The translations under genes were made by a program, and so were the position numbers. Positions 18,160-27,273 of a DNA stretch of 64,000 nt are shown in pieces (position 1 is the first letter of the stretch; each line of letters opens with the position of its first letter). The notes beneath the pieces are model-generated. The model ran no database searches. It saw only the letters and a list, made by a program, of their open reading frames with translations, and had not been told where the DNA came from. Origin of the DNA: Ignavibacterium sp. (GTDB taxonomy: Bacteria; Bacteroidota; Ignavibacteria; Ignavibacteriales; Ignavibacteriaceae); contig NZ_AP026678.1 in NCBI RefSeq assembly GCF_025998815.1, positions 744,001 to 808,000 of the forward strand, written 5' to 3'.

Positions 18160-18242
18160 TACTTTGCCACAGGAAAACAGTTAAGATTTTTCCATTCATA
18201 AATTCATTTGAACTTTCAATAATACTTTTTGTTTTAATAATT

Positions 18243-19343
18243 ATGATTGGCTATAGATTCACTAAATACATACCATCAAAGCAGAAATCAAAAACTGCAT
18301 TTGAAAATCTTTTGAAGATTTTTCTCGATCTTTTACTTATTACTTCAGGAAATGTTGCTGAAGCTTTAGATTGGATGAATGATATAGACAGACAATACAA
18401 AATTACAAACGATGATTATGGAATGGGTGACTTCATTGAGGATTTAAAGAAACAAGGTTACATCAAAGAAGATGAAAACGGGATTCAACTTATACCAACT
18501 TCAAAGACCGATCGAACAATACGGAAAAAATCTCTTGAGGAAATTTTCAGTAAAATAAAAAAATCTATGAAAGGAAATCACCAAACTTTCAGTCCCGGTA
18601 TTGGTGATGAACCAACTTCGGAAAGAAGAGAATATCTTTTCGGTGATATGATTGAACAGATTGATATTACAGGTTCAATCAGAAATGCACAGATAAACCA
18701 TGGTATTGATGAATTCAAATTAACAGAAAATGATCTGGAAGTTGAGGAAAGAGATTTCAAAGCGCTTACTTCAACAGTACTAATGATAGATATTTCTCAT
18801 TCAATGATTTTATATGGCGAAGACAGAATTACTCCTGCAAAAAAAGTTGCAATTGCTTTGGCAGAATTGATTTCCACTAAATATCCCAAAGATACCTTGG
18901 ATGTAATTGTATTTGGTAACGATGCCTGGCAAATCGATATAAAAGACATTCCTTATCTTCAGGTTGGACCTTATCATACAAACACTGTTGCAGCAATTCA
19001 GTTAGCTACAGACATTCTGAGAAGAAAGAAAACCAACAACAAACAGATTTTCATGATTACGGATGGCAAACCAACTTGTTTGAAAGAAGGCGTTAAATAT
19101 TACAAAAACAGTTTTGGACTTGATAGAAAAATTTTGAATAAAACTTTAGATCAGGCAGCGATATGCAGGAGACTTGGAATAACAATCACGACTTATATGA
19201 TAGCTCGCGATCCTTATCTTCAGGAATTTGTTCGAGAATTTACCAGGATAAATAACGGAAGAGCTTTTTACAGTTCGCTTAATAATTTAGGTGATTTCAT
19301 TTTTGAAGATTACATCAGAAACAGAAGAAAGAAAGTCAGATAG
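18243..19343 (+). CDS. VWA-domain protein
   Basis: The 366 residues carry a C-terminal von Willebrand factor A domain (about 175-360) with a complete MIDAS: DISHS at 183-187, the Thr in HTNT (about 246-248) and Asp274 in MITDGKPT. The N-terminal half is helical and charged, with no signal peptide, so the protein is probably cytoplasmic. The ATPase gene follows 4 bp after its stop. VWA proteins encoded next to MoxR/magnesium-chelatase-type AAA+ ATPases usually act together as metal-dependent assembly or chaperone systems. The target of this pair is unknown. Confidence 0.88.
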   Translation: MIGYRFTKYIPSKQKSKTAFENLLKIFLDLLLITSGNVAEALDWMNDIDRQYKITNDDYGMGDFIEDLKKQGYIKEDENGIQLIPTSKTDRTIRKKSLEEIFSKIKKSMKGNHQTFSPGIGDEPTSERREYLFGDMIEQIDITGSIRNAQINHGIDEFKLTENDLEVEERDFKALTSTVLMIDISHSMILYGEDRITPAKKVAIALAELISTKYPKDTLDVIVFGNDAWQIDIKDIPYLQVGPYHTNTVAAIQLATDILRRKKTNNKQIFMITDGKPTCLKEGVKYYKNSFGLDRKILNKTLDQAAICRRLGITITTYMIARDPYLQEFVREFTRINNGRAFYSSLNNLGDFIFEDYIRNRRKKVR

Positions 19344-19347
19344 CAGT

Positions 19348-20856
19348 ATGAACATTAGTAAAATCAAAACCATCGGAGATTTAAAGAAAAGCGGTTACAA
19401 AACTTTATCTGTAAAAGAAGAACTCAGAAAAAACATGATTGAATTCCTTCGTCAAGGAAAAAATCCTTTTGAAGGAATAATTGGATATGATGATACAGTC
19501 ATTCCTGAACTTCAAACTGCAATTCTTTCAAGACATAATATAATTTTGCTTGGATTAAGAGGACAAGCTAAAACCAGAGTTGCAAGATTATTTACCAATC
19601 TTCTTGATGAATATATTCCCGTTGTTGAAGGTTCTGAAATAAATGATGATCCTTTTAATCCTCTTTCAAAGTACGCAAAAGATTTGATAAAAGAATTTGG
19701 TGATGATACTAAAATTTCCTGGCTTCATCGTTCGGAAAGATATACGGAAAAGCTTGCAACTCCTGATGTTACTGTTGCAGATTTGATTGGTGATGTTGAT
19801 CCAATTAAAGCAGCTGCATTAAAACTTCCCTACTCAGATGAAAGAGTAATTCACTTTGGACTAATTCCAAGATCTCATCGTGGAATTTTTGTAATAAACG
19901 AATTACCGGATCTGCAAGCAAGAATTCAAGTTGCACTTTTTAATATTCTTCAGGAAAATGATATTCAGATAAGAGGATTCAAAATCAGATTACCACTTGA
20001 TATTCAATTTATCTTTACTGCAAATCCTGAAGATTATACAAATCGTGGCTCAATTGTAACGCCATTAAAAGACAGAATTGATAGCCAGATTCTCACGCAT
20101 TATCCGAAATCAACTTTGGTTTCACAAATGATTACTGAACAGGAAGCTCAGCTCACTAATGAGCAGAGAGAAAAAATCATCGTGCCTGAGTTATTGAAGC
20201 AAATAATCGAGCAAATTGCTTTTGAAGCTCGTGAAAGTGAATATGTTGATGAGAAAAGTGGAGTGTCTGCAAGATTGACAATTTCTGCATTTGAAAATCT
20301 TGTTAGCTTTGCTGAGCGAAGAAGAATTTTGAATAATGAAAATCAAACAACAGCGAGGATTAGTGACTTGGTTGGGGTAATTCCGGCAATCACCGGTAAG
20401 ATTGAACTAGTTTACGAAGGTGAACAAGAAGGTCCTGCTAAAGTTGCACAGATTCTCATCGGTAAAGCTATTCGCTCTGCGTTTGAACAGTACTTCCCAA
20501 ACCCTGAACAGATAAAGAAAAAGCAGGCAAACAATCCATACTCTCAAATCATAAGCTGGTTTGGTAAGGGTAACAGTGTTGATTTATTAACTTCGATGTC
20601 AGATAAAGAATATTCAAAGACATTGCGCTCAATACCGGGTTTACAAAAAGTTGTTGACGAATTTCAACCCGATGCAGATGAACGACTTACTTTGTTATTT
20701 ATGGAATTTGTTATTTATGGTTTATCTGAATTTTCTATGCTGAGTAAATTCAAATTAGAAAATGGCATTCAGTTCAAGGATATGTTGAGTTCAATGTTTA
20801 ATATGAAACCTGAAGATGATTTTGATATTGATGAGGATTCTGATTTCTTCAAATAA
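19348..20856 (+). CDS. MoxR / magnesium chelatase-type AAA+ ATPase
   Basis: A 502-residue AAA+ protein. The Walker A is GLRGQAKT (69-76), a degenerate GxxGxxKT, and the Walker B-like segment is FVINELPDL (181-189), with the ChlI-like remodelling region around it. The phrases ISGxxVSARLT-type (SGVSARLTISAF) and GKIELVYEGE suit the Mg-chelatase-like/Sigma54-related ATPase set. The chosen start is the ATG at 19348, just after the VWA gene stop; a GTG at 19291 would overlap that gene by 53 bp and adds only non-conserved residues. It presumably acts with the VWA protein upstream. Confidence 0.85.
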   Translation: MNISKIKTIGDLKKSGYKTLSVKEELRKNMIEFLRQGKNPFEGIIGYDDTVIPELQTAILSRHNIILLGLRGQAKTRVARLFTNLLDEYIPVVEGSEINDDPFNPLSKYAKDLIKEFGDDTKISWLHRSERYTEKLATPDVTVADLIGDVDPIKAAALKLPYSDERVIHFGLIPRSHRGIFVINELPDLQARIQVALFNILQENDIQIRGFKIRLPLDIQFIFTANPEDYTNRGSIVTPLKDRIDSQILTHYPKSTLVSQMITEQEAQLTNEQREKIIVPELLKQIIEQIAFEARESEYVDEKSGVSARLTISAFENLVSFAERRRILNNENQTTARISDLVGVIPAITGKIELVYEGEQEGPAKVAQILIGKAIRSAFEQYFPNPEQIKKKQANNPYSQIISWFGKGNSVDLLTSMSDKEYSKTLRSIPGLQKVVDEFQPDADERLTLLFMEFVIYGLSEFSMLSKFKLENGIQFKDMLSSMFNMKPEDDFDIDEDSDFFK

Positions 20857-20894
20857 TATTTTTATCTTTGCCGAAGAAATTTTCCGGTTAAATT

Positions 20895-22052
20895 TTGAAT
20901 TCTCGCAAAAAGAAAATAATCATTATCGGACCAACTTATCCTTATCGTGGTGGTAATTCTTTATATGTTTCATTTGTTTATGAAACACTTTCCAAAGAGT
21001 TCGAAGTAAAAATTTTTAATTACAAACTTTTATATCCTTCATTCTTATTCCCTGGTAAAACACAGTTCGATACAAGTGGTGAAATAAAAAAAATTCCTTC
21101 GGAAAGAATTGTAAATTCATTAAATCCATTCAATTGGATTAGTATTGCTTCAAGAATTAATTCTGAAAAACCTGATTTAATAATATTCGATTGGTGGCAT
21201 CCTTATTTTGCTTTATGTCATTTCTTTATAAGTTCATTCATAAATAAAAAACTTAAGAAAAGAATTCTCTTTATAACTGAAAATTATATTTCTCACGAAG
21301 GACATTTTATTGATAGATGGCTTACCAGAATTGGACTTCATCATGCAAAATATTTCATTGCGCTTTCTCAAAAAGTTGAGGATGAATTAAAACAAAATTT
21401 CAAGAACAAAAAGATTTATCGTTCCGAACTTCCGATATATGATCATTTATCGGGTAATGCAGAAGATATAAACTCATTGAAACGGAAATTTTCCATATCA
21501 GAAGATGAAAAAGTTTTATTGTTCTTTGGATATATCAGAAAATATAAAGGACTCGATATTTTATTAGAAGCATTAAATATTCTTAAATCTGAATCTCAAA
21601 AAATTAAATTGATTGTAGCTGGTGAATTTTACGATGATAAAGAATTTTATTCTGAATTAATAAAAAAGTACGATTTGGAAAAACGAGTAATTATGCAAAA
21701 TGAATACATACCAAACGAAAAGGTTAAGGAATATTTTCTTGTTTCCGATGTGGTCGTTCTTCCCTATCGAAATGCAACACAAAGTGGGATATTAAATTTA
21801 GCTTATGGATTCAGAAAACCGGTTATTGTTACCAAAGTCGGTGGTTTAGCAGAATTTGTTATTGACCAATTTACAGGTTTAGTAGTTGATGAAGCTAAAG
21901 CAGATTCACTTGCAAATACAATTAAAAAATTTTTTGAAATTGAAAACAAAATTGATTTTAGAAAAAACATTGCTGAATTTGTTAAGTCAAATAGGTTCAA
22001 CAACTTAAATGAAATCATCAACAAAGTTTTAGAGGATAACAATGATTCTTAA
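20895..22052 (+). CDS. Glycosyltransferase family 4
   Basis: A 385-residue GT-B fold glycosyltransferase. The N-terminal IIIIGPTYPYRGGNSLY loop and the C-terminal donor-binding region (EKVLLFFGYIRKYKGLDIL, then DVVVLPYRNATQSGILNLAY with the E/Q-containing GT4 motif) are clear. The start is a TTG at 20895; no ATG lies close by. It overlaps the next glycosyltransferase gene by 11 bp, so the two probably act in the same surface polysaccharide or LPS pathway. Donor and acceptor sugars are not predictable. Confidence 0.9.
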   Translation: MNSRKKKIIIIGPTYPYRGGNSLYVSFVYETLSKEFEVKIFNYKLLYPSFLFPGKTQFDTSGEIKKIPSERIVNSLNPFNWISIASRINSEKPDLIIFDWWHPYFALCHFFISSFINKKLKKRILFITENYISHEGHFIDRWLTRIGLHHAKYFIALSQKVEDELKQNFKNKKIYRSELPIYDHLSGNAEDINSLKRKFSISEDEKVLLFFGYIRKYKGLDILLEALNILKSESQKIKLIVAGEFYDDKEFYSELIKKYDLEKRVIMQNEYIPNEKVKEYFLVSDVVVLPYRNATQSGILNLAYGFRKPVIVTKVGGLAEFVIDQFTGLVVDEAKADSLANTIKKFFEIENKIDFRKNIAEFVKSNRFNNLNEIINKVLEDNNDS

Positions 22053-23157
22053 GACTGATTGTATTCATTTTCCTGGTGACAGACCTTGCTTTGCAAATAA
22101 GCAATTTGGAAAGACTTGTAATGATTGTGAGTATTATAAAAAAGTTGGTGAAAATATTTTAATAATAAAGTTTGATGCGATAGGTGATGTTTTAAGAACC
22201 ACATCAATTCTTCCGGCAATAAAAAGAGAATTTCCTGAAAGCCGTGTTAGCTGGCTAACGAAATCAAATGCAACAGATATTTTTATTGGCAACGGTTTAG
22301 TTGATGAGGTTTTAGCAGTCGAAAATAATTTTACTCTTCCAAAACTATTATCACAAAACTTTGATTTGATTTTACATCCTGATGCTAATCCTGTTAGTTC
22401 TGCCTACGCTAAAATTATTCCTGCAAAAGAAAAAAGAGGATTTACTTTAGATGATAAAGGTAAAGTTCAGGTATGCAACGAAGAAGCGATTGAATGGTTT
22501 GAAATGGGTGCTTTTGATCAGTTGAAAAAAGCAAATAAAAAAACTTATCAGGAAATAATTCACTCTCTGCTGAAACTAAAATATCGCAAAGATGAAATCA
22601 TCTTAAATCTGACTGAAGAAGAGATAAATTTTCGAGAGAATTTTTTTAATGAGAACAAACTTGACCGATTCAAATTTATCGTTGGCTTAAATACAGGCGG
22701 CAGTCGTCGTTGGAAATATAAAAAGTGGAGAATTGAAGGATTCAAAGAAGTAATCAAAGCTTTAAGTGAAAATACTGAAATTGGAATTCTGCTTTTCGGT
22801 GGTGAAATTGAAATCGAACTTGTTAATACCCTTAAATCATTTTCAGATCGCGTTATTGACACAGGTACAAACAATTCTTTACGACAGTTTTTTTCATTAA
22901 TAGAGTTAGTTGATGTTCTTGTAACCGGTGATACATTAGCTTTACACGCAGCAACTGCATTAAACAAAAGAGTAATTTGTTTATTTGGTCCGACATCAAG
23001 TAATGAAATTGAGGATTATGGAAGAATAATAAAAATTACTCCTGATATGGATTGTTTGGTTTGCTATAAACAGGATTGTGATTTTGTTCCGAACTGTATG
23101 GATAAGATTACATCTGATATGATTTTAGAAAAAATAAATTCACTCATCAAGTTTTAG
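22042..23157 (+). CDS. Glycosyltransferase family 9 (heptosyltransferase-like) with terminal cysteine clusters
   Basis: A 371-residue GT9 protein. The family motif ILIIKFDAIGDVLRTT starts near residue 39. The donor-site region RWKYKKWRIEGF, ILLFGGEIE and GDTLALHAATALNKR are present. It carries two cysteine groups: Cys7, 16, 26 and 29 before the GT domain, and Cys338, 341, 346 and 352 near the C-terminus. Similar cysteines occur in other FCB-group GT9 proteins as far as I recall, so they are probably structural (metal or disulfide). It likely transfers heptose or a related sugar to LPS core or another glycan. It converges with and overlaps the next gene by 18 bp. Confidence 0.88.
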   Translation: MILKTDCIHFPGDRPCFANKQFGKTCNDCEYYKKVGENILIIKFDAIGDVLRTTSILPAIKREFPESRVSWLTKSNATDIFIGNGLVDEVLAVENNFTLPKLLSQNFDLILHPDANPVSSAYAKIIPAKEKRGFTLDDKGKVQVCNEEAIEWFEMGAFDQLKKANKKTYQEIIHSLLKLKYRKDEIILNLTEEEINFRENFFNENKLDRFKFIVGLNTGGSRRWKYKKWRIEGFKEVIKALSENTEIGILLFGGEIEIELVNTLKSFSDRVIDTGTNNSLRQFFSLIELVDVLVTGDTLALHAATALNKRVICLFGPTSSNEIEDYGRIIKITPDMDCLVCYKQDCDFVPNCMDKITSDMILEKINSLIKF

Positions 23158-23577
23158 TTTAGCTGATTCACTTTTCATTTCTTCTCTTTCTTCTCTTGCC
23201 TGAGCTTCAGCTAACCAATCTCTGACAGAATTCTTTAGCAGCAGACAATAAAAGAAGAAAATAATAAATGGTATAAGCAAAAAGTATTTACTGAAAATAG
23301 ATTCTCTGATTATAAAATAAATTATAACCGATGGAATAACAATAAAAACCAATAGTGATAATATCCAACCGAATTTCTTTTCCTTAATTAAAACATAAAC
23401 AATAAACGGAATCGCCATTTTTGCTGCTGCAATAATTAACATAGTTAGAACTGGTAATGAATTATCAACTGATTGAAAAATAAAAAATGAAACTGCAATT
23501 AAAACCGGAGGATATGTTACTTCCAAATCCAGGGTTTGTTTCAGCTTTTCGAGAAGTTCAATGTTTTGTATAGCCAT
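23140..23577 (-). CDS. Small integral membrane protein of unknown function
   Basis: The 145 residues contain about four hydrophobic segments (roughly 21-40, 43-62, 68-88, 95-113). A soluble charged C-terminus rich in Glu/Lys/Arg follows (EAQAREEREEMKSESAK). No domain is recognised. The gene overlaps the 3' end of the convergent glycosyltransferase by 18 bp, and its own 3' tail is encoded in that overlap. Its 5' end is 35 bp from the terminator hairpin of the T9SS gene upstream, so it is probably transcribed on its own. Confidence 0.7.
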   Translation of the reverse strand: MAIQNIELLEKLKQTLDLEVTYPPVLIAVSFFIFQSVDNSLPVLTMLIIAAAKMAIPFIVYVLIKEKKFGWILSLLVFIVIPSVIIYFIIRESIFSKYFLLIPFIIFFFYCLLLKNSVRDWLAEAQAREEREEMKSESAKLKLDE

Positions 23578-23611
23578 TAGATAAGTTTCAAAAATTCTTC
23601 AAGAAAATAAT

Positions 23612-23641
23612 AAAAAAAGCCGACTGATTTTCAGTCGGCTT
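23612..23641 (-). terminator. Rho-independent terminator for the T9SS gene 23661-24851
   Basis: On the minus strand, AAGCCGACTGA pairs with TCAGTCGGCTT around an AAA-type loop and is followed by seven T (A at 23612-23618 on plus). It starts 20 bp after the stop codon. Confidence 0.85.
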
Positions 23642-23660
23642 ATCAAAAAAATATTTAAGA

Positions 23661-24851
23661 TTATTTATTCAGAATCATTTTCTTAACTGATGAAAATGTT
23701 TTACCATCAATTCCGGTTGCATCTAACCTATACATATAAATACCGCTATTTAGATTACTACCGTCGAAAATAATTTTATGATTTCCTGCTGAGTAATTAC
23801 CATTAACTAAAGTTAATAACTCCTGCCCAAGTATGTTAAATACTTTTAAGGTAACTTTGCTATCAGATGCTAAACTAAAATTGATTGTGGTTGATGGATT
23901 GAATGGATTGGGATAGTTCTGTGCTAAGCTAAATTCTTTTGGTCCAAGGATCTCAACTTCAACAACAGAGCTATATTCAGATGTACCGTCAAAATCAACT
24001 TGTTTAAGTCGATATGAATATTTCCCTGTTTGGAGTCCTTTATCTTCAAATGAATAGGTTTGAGTCTCAGTGGTTGTACCTTTTCCATTTACAAAACCAA
24101 TTGCTTTGAAATCACTACCATTGCTTCTTTGAATTTCAAATCCCATATTATTTGTTTCAGTTGCGGTCTTCCACATAAGTTTAACATTGTTTCCTGTAAT
24201 GCTTGCAACAAAAGAAGTCAGTTCAACCGGTACAACTGAGTTTTCAACATAAACACTATCAAGATATAATCTGAACTGATCAAGTGCATTGTACCTGAAA
24301 GCCAGGAAAACATTTTGACCAGCCAGAGAACTTAAATCGACCTGATAAAGTTCAGGGGTTGTAGTTGGAATGATTGTGGTAATGTAACTGTAATCGGTTG
24401 GAGGAGTTCCTCCGGTTGTAGAATAATAAATTTGACAAGAATCAGTATAAAAAGTGCTTTGCATTTTAGCCCAGAATTTTAGTGTATCTCCTGCATCAAC
24501 AAGAAATTGTGGAGTTACCAACCAATCGTCATTTGTAAGAGTTGAACTTTCCCACCTTATTGCAGCAGATGCGGAACCGAAAATTGGAGTGGTTGTATAG
24601 CGCAACCATAGTTGAGTTCCTCCATCAACATTATAAACATTCCATCCGCTTGGAGGGAATGTAGCATCTTCAAAACCTTCCGACCATTTGATCACACCAT
24701 TTGTTCTAACGGGAATATTCTCTGCAACCGACGGGTTTCCAAACTGATCAAGATAGAGTTTTTGTTCCTGAGTTAATTGCTCATCCTGTGCAATTAACAA
24801 AGTGCTGCTAAACAATAGAAAAACAGACAAAAATGTTAGAAGTTTATTCAT
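23661..24851 (-). CDS. T9SS-secreted protein with choice-of-anchor-J-like domain (paralog 1)
   Basis: Exported protein of 396 residues. A signal peptide (about 1-21, ending LLIAQ) is followed by a short Gln-rich stretch. A beta-sandwich domain follows (about 55-205; WSEGFEDATFPPSGW start, DDWLVTPQF), resembling choice-of-anchor J/MAM-like domains. Next is a linker domain beginning PVELTSFVASITGN with EIQRSNG, and a C-terminal T9SS type A sorting domain (about 310-396; SLAQNYPNPFNPSTTINF ... KKMILNK). The type IX system would carry it across the outer membrane to the cell surface or medium. It has a strong ribosome site (AAAGGAGAA) and its own terminator. It shares the C-terminal ~190 residues with the next two genes. 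Ligand unknown. Confidence 0.9.
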   Translation of the reverse strand: MNKLLTFLSVFLLFSSTLLIAQDEQLTQEQKLYLDQFGNPSVAENIPVRTNGVIKWSEGFEDATFPPSGWNVYNVDGGTQLWLRYTTTPIFGSASAAIRWESSTLTNDDWLVTPQFLVDAGDTLKFWAKMQSTFYTDSCQIYYSTTGGTPPTDYSYITTIIPTTTPELYQVDLSSLAGQNVFLAFRYNALDQFRLYLDSVYVENSVVPVELTSFVASITGNNVKLMWKTATETNNMGFEIQRSNGSDFKAIGFVNGKGTTTETQTYSFEDKGLQTGKYSYRLKQVDFDGTSEYSSVVEVEILGPKEFSLAQNYPNPFNPSTTINFSLASDSKVTLKVFNILGQELLTLVNGNYSAGNHKIIFDGSNLNSGIYMYRLDATGIDGKTFSSVKKMILNK

Positions 24852-24878
24852 TATTTCTCCTTTTTTATTTGTTGGAAT

Positions 24879-24890
24879 GATTAGTTATTC
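24879..24890 (-). promoter_or_regulatory. Shared 5'-leader box, copy 1
   Basis: Minus-strand GAATAACTAATC lies 28 bp before the start codon of the T9SS gene. Related boxes occur at the same distance before the other two T9SS genes (27151-27164, 29483-29495). It could mark the transcript 5' end or a regulator site. Confidence 0.4.
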
Positions 24891-24897
24891 TGCGGCA

Positions 24898-24926
24898 ATA
24901 ATAAAAAAAAATTTAATAGTTGTCAA
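24898..24926 (-). promoter_or_regulatory. Candidate promoter of T9SS gene 23661-24851
   Basis: On the minus strand TTGACA (24921-24926) is followed after exactly 17 bp by TATTAT (24898-24903). The predicted start site near 24890 gives a leader of about 40 nt containing the shared AACTAAT box and the ribosome site. The T-rich spacer is notable. It is a good consensus match but computationally unsupported. Confidence 0.5.
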
Positions 24927-24934
24927 TAGTTTAT

Positions 24935-24968
24935 AAAAAAACCGGCATTAGAAGTTTTCCAATGCCGG
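24935..24968 (-). terminator. Rho-independent terminator for the T9SS gene 24994-27123
   Basis: An 8-bp stem (CCGGCATT at 24942-24949 with AATGCCGG at 24961-24968) has an 11-base loop. On the minus strand it is followed by seven T. It begins 25 bp after the stop codon. Confidence 0.85.
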
Positions 24969-24993
24969 CTTAATAGTAAGATTTATTTGAATA

Positions 24994-27123
24994 CTATTTA
25001 TTCAAAATCATCTTCTTTGTTGCTGAGAATGTTTTACCATCAATTCCGGTTGCATCAATTCTGTAAACATAAACTCCACTATTCAATCCACTTGCATCGA
25101 AATTAACTTTATGGCTGCCTGATGTATAATTTCCGTTTACTAATGTCATTACTTCTTGTCCCAATACATCAAATATCTTTAATGTTACACGGCTATCAAC
25201 TGCCAATGTAAAGTCAATCGTTGTTGATGGATTGAATGGATTTGGATAGTTCTGAGCCAAGCTGAATTCTTTTGGTCCAATAACTTCAACATCAATAACA
25301 GAGCTATATTCAGATTTACCATCAAAATCAATCTGTCTTAATCTGTATTGATATCTTCCTCTACCAACATTCTGATCTGTGTAGCTATAAGATTTTGGTT
25401 CAACTGTAGTTCCGTGTCCGGCAACATAACCAACAACCTGATACTCACCACCGTTGCTTCTCTGAATTTCAAAGCCCTGGTTATTTGTTTCGGTTGCAGT
25501 TGACCAATTAAGTGTAACATTATTTCCAGTTACAGATGCAACAAAAGAAGTTAATTCTACTGGAATTGGATTGCTTGCACAAACCTTGAAGTTATCTATT
25601 GCCCACCACCAATCCCATCCGGGCTGTACTGAGCGTAATCTTACATAAAATGTTGATTGCAATGCACCCGAAGAACTTACATCTACAATTTCGTGAGTAT
25701 TTCTCAAATCTACTCCTACCTGTTGCCAAACTATATTCCAATTTGTTCCATCAGTGCTTACTTCAACATAACAAGCATCGTTTGCAGTTAATGCATTAAA
25801 GTCCTGATCAAACTCAATTACAACAGTTTGATAAATAGAGAAATCAAAAGGATTAGTGATTGTTGCGGTAGAATTTAAGCTGGAACCGCTTCCGCATTCA
25901 TCAACATCTGCTGCAAAAACACCACCTGAGGAATTAGGAATCGTGTAGGCATTTGGATATGGAGGGGTATAAATTGTCCAAACACAGGTAGGCGGATTGC
26001 CTCCATTGTCAACTATTGTCCAATTGCCCGTACCACTTTCGAAATTGTCAACAAAGCACCAAAGATTGGGGTCCTGTTCTGTTGTAAAAGTCCAGGTTGG
26101 ACCGCTTACACCACAGGTATCGTTCTTACAAACAACTCGCCAACCGTAAGTGGTATTGTACATTAGTGGACCAGGAATAGCTAAAGAAGTTATTGCAGGA
26201 CCGTTATAAACCTGTTGTAAATTTCCTTGAGGACCAAACCAAACTTCAACCTGAGTTGTACCTGCACCATTTGTCCAGGTAGCATTACCCGGATTTATGG
26301 AAACGTTGGTTGAACCATCTGCAGGATTTGGGTTGCTAGGTGCACCTACAGGACAAGGTGGCCCTGAAGTTCCATAAACAATAAATGGGGCTCCCTGAGG
26401 GAAGGTTCCATCAAGCAAGTCTCCCCAGGTTCCGGCTAAATTTTGTAATCCGTTACCAGTATTAGTTTGTCCTGAGATAGTAACTGGAGGTTGCCATGGA
26501 CCAGAAGTACCTGTTCCGGTAAATCCCCATTGAATCCAATAATTTCCAGGTGCAAGATTTAATCCGCTTGTGTTTACTACTACTTCCTGAATTCTTCTGT
26601 TACAATCAGTAGGTGTTGTATTCAATGCTCTGTAAATATTTGTGAATCTCGCAGCTGAAAGTCTGTTTGTAGTTAAATCTCCCCAAATAACTGTACCACC
26701 TGCATTTGGCTGTCCATTCCAGATTTGTACATAAATTCCATTTATGGTAACTGTGGTCGCACCGGTTTGGTATGCAAAAAATTTCAACGAATCAATATTC
26801 CACGCTGCAGTATTTGTAAAATCATCTGCAATATAATTTCCGCTTGCTTGTTGCGCACCAAAGCCATAAACTGTTAAACCAAGAGTACCATCCAGAATAC
26901 TGGCATCTCCACCACTACAGCCACCTCCCGGCAATGTTACTAATGGTCCGTTATCAAACAGTACTGCTTCTGAACTTTCAAGTGGAATAGTTTGATATTC
27001 CAGTTTCTGTGGTTCAGAATAAGTTCTGTCTCTGTTAACTTCTTTAGAATTGTCCTGAGCAATTACAGGAATGACAGACCAAAGAAGAATTAGAGAAAAA
27101 AGAAAGAATAGTTTTTTCTGCAT
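24994..27123 (-). CDS. T9SS-secreted multidomain protein (paralog 2)
   Basis: A 709-residue exported protein. A signal peptide ends near VIAQD (about 22). An N-terminal beta-rich domain of unknown type (about 50-250) includes YGFGAQQASG. An Ig/Fn3-like domain follows (about 254-350; PSNPNPADGSTNVSINPG ... GVSGPTWTF), shared almost word for word with paralog 3. Then come a MAM/anchor-J-like domain (about 355-515; FESGTGNWTIVDNGG), the PVELTSF linker domain and the T9SS type A sorting domain ending KKMILNK. An AAGGAGG ribosome site precedes the ATG. It has its own terminator, so it is a monocistronic, probably well-expressed surface or secreted protein. Confidence 0.9.
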   Translation of the reverse strand: MQKKLFFLFSLILLWSVIPVIAQDNSKEVNRDRTYSEPQKLEYQTIPLESSEAVLFDNGPLVTLPGGGCSGGDASILDGTLGLTVYGFGAQQASGNYIADDFTNTAAWNIDSLKFFAYQTGATTVTINGIYVQIWNGQPNAGGTVIWGDLTTNRLSAARFTNIYRALNTTPTDCNRRIQEVVVNTSGLNLAPGNYWIQWGFTGTGTSGPWQPPVTISGQTNTGNGLQNLAGTWGDLLDGTFPQGAPFIVYGTSGPPCPVGAPSNPNPADGSTNVSINPGNATWTNGAGTTQVEVWFGPQGNLQQVYNGPAITSLAIPGPLMYNTTYGWRVVCKNDTCGVSGPTWTFTTEQDPNLWCFVDNFESGTGNWTIVDNGGNPPTCVWTIYTPPYPNAYTIPNSSGGVFAADVDECGSGSSLNSTATITNPFDFSIYQTVVIEFDQDFNALTANDACYVEVSTDGTNWNIVWQQVGVDLRNTHEIVDVSSSGALQSTFYVRLRSVQPGWDWWWAIDNFKVCASNPIPVELTSFVASVTGNNVTLNWSTATETNNQGFEIQRSNGGEYQVVGYVAGHGTTVEPKSYSYTDQNVGRGRYQYRLRQIDFDGKSEYSSVIDVEVIGPKEFSLAQNYPNPFNPSTTIDFTLAVDSRVTLKIFDVLGQEVMTLVNGNYTSGSHKVNFDASGLNSGVYVYRIDATGIDGKTFSATKKMILNK
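24998..25059 (-). repeat. 62-nt exact repeat in T9SS sorting domain, copy A
   Basis: The last ~20 codons of this gene are identical at DNA level to 27278-27339 in the neighbouring paralog, over 62 nt by direct comparison. The flanking sequence diverges. Exact identity including silent positions suggests recent duplication or gene conversion rather than protein-level selection alone. Confidence 0.85.
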
Positions 27124-27150
27124 AGATCCTCCTTGATATTTATAGAGTGA

Positions 27151-27164
27151 AATTAGTTAGTTGG
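27151..27164 (-). promoter_or_regulatory. Shared 5'-leader box, copy 2
   Basis: Minus-strand CCAACTAACTAATT lies 28 bp before the start codon of the T9SS gene 24994-27123. It is related to the boxes before the two sister genes. Confidence 0.4.
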
Positions 27165-27219
27165 TTGAAATCCGAAAACGAACTTATATAAAAATTAATT
27201 ACCAGTCAATATTACTCAT

Positions 27220-27250
27220 AAAAAAAGCCGACTGTTTCCAGCCGGCTTTT
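27220..27250 (-). terminator. Terminator for the T9SS gene 27274-29457 (possibly bidirectional)
   Basis: AGCCGACTG (27226-27234) pairs with CAGCCGGCT (27239-27247) with one A-C mismatch. There are seven A on one side and four T on the other. It starts 24 bp after the stop codon of the minus-strand gene. Confidence 0.8.
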
Positions 27251-27273
27251 CGAGAAAATTATCTTTTGAATAG

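Noticed and set aside
19291-19347. GTG start giving a 19-residue longer MoxR-type ATPase
   Set aside because: Would overlap the VWA gene by 53 bp. The ATG at 19348 is just after the VWA stop and begins the conserved part.
22560-22967. 135-codon minus-strand open frame inside the GT9 gene
   Set aside because: Antisense to conserved GT9 motifs, with no ribosome site or recognisable domain.
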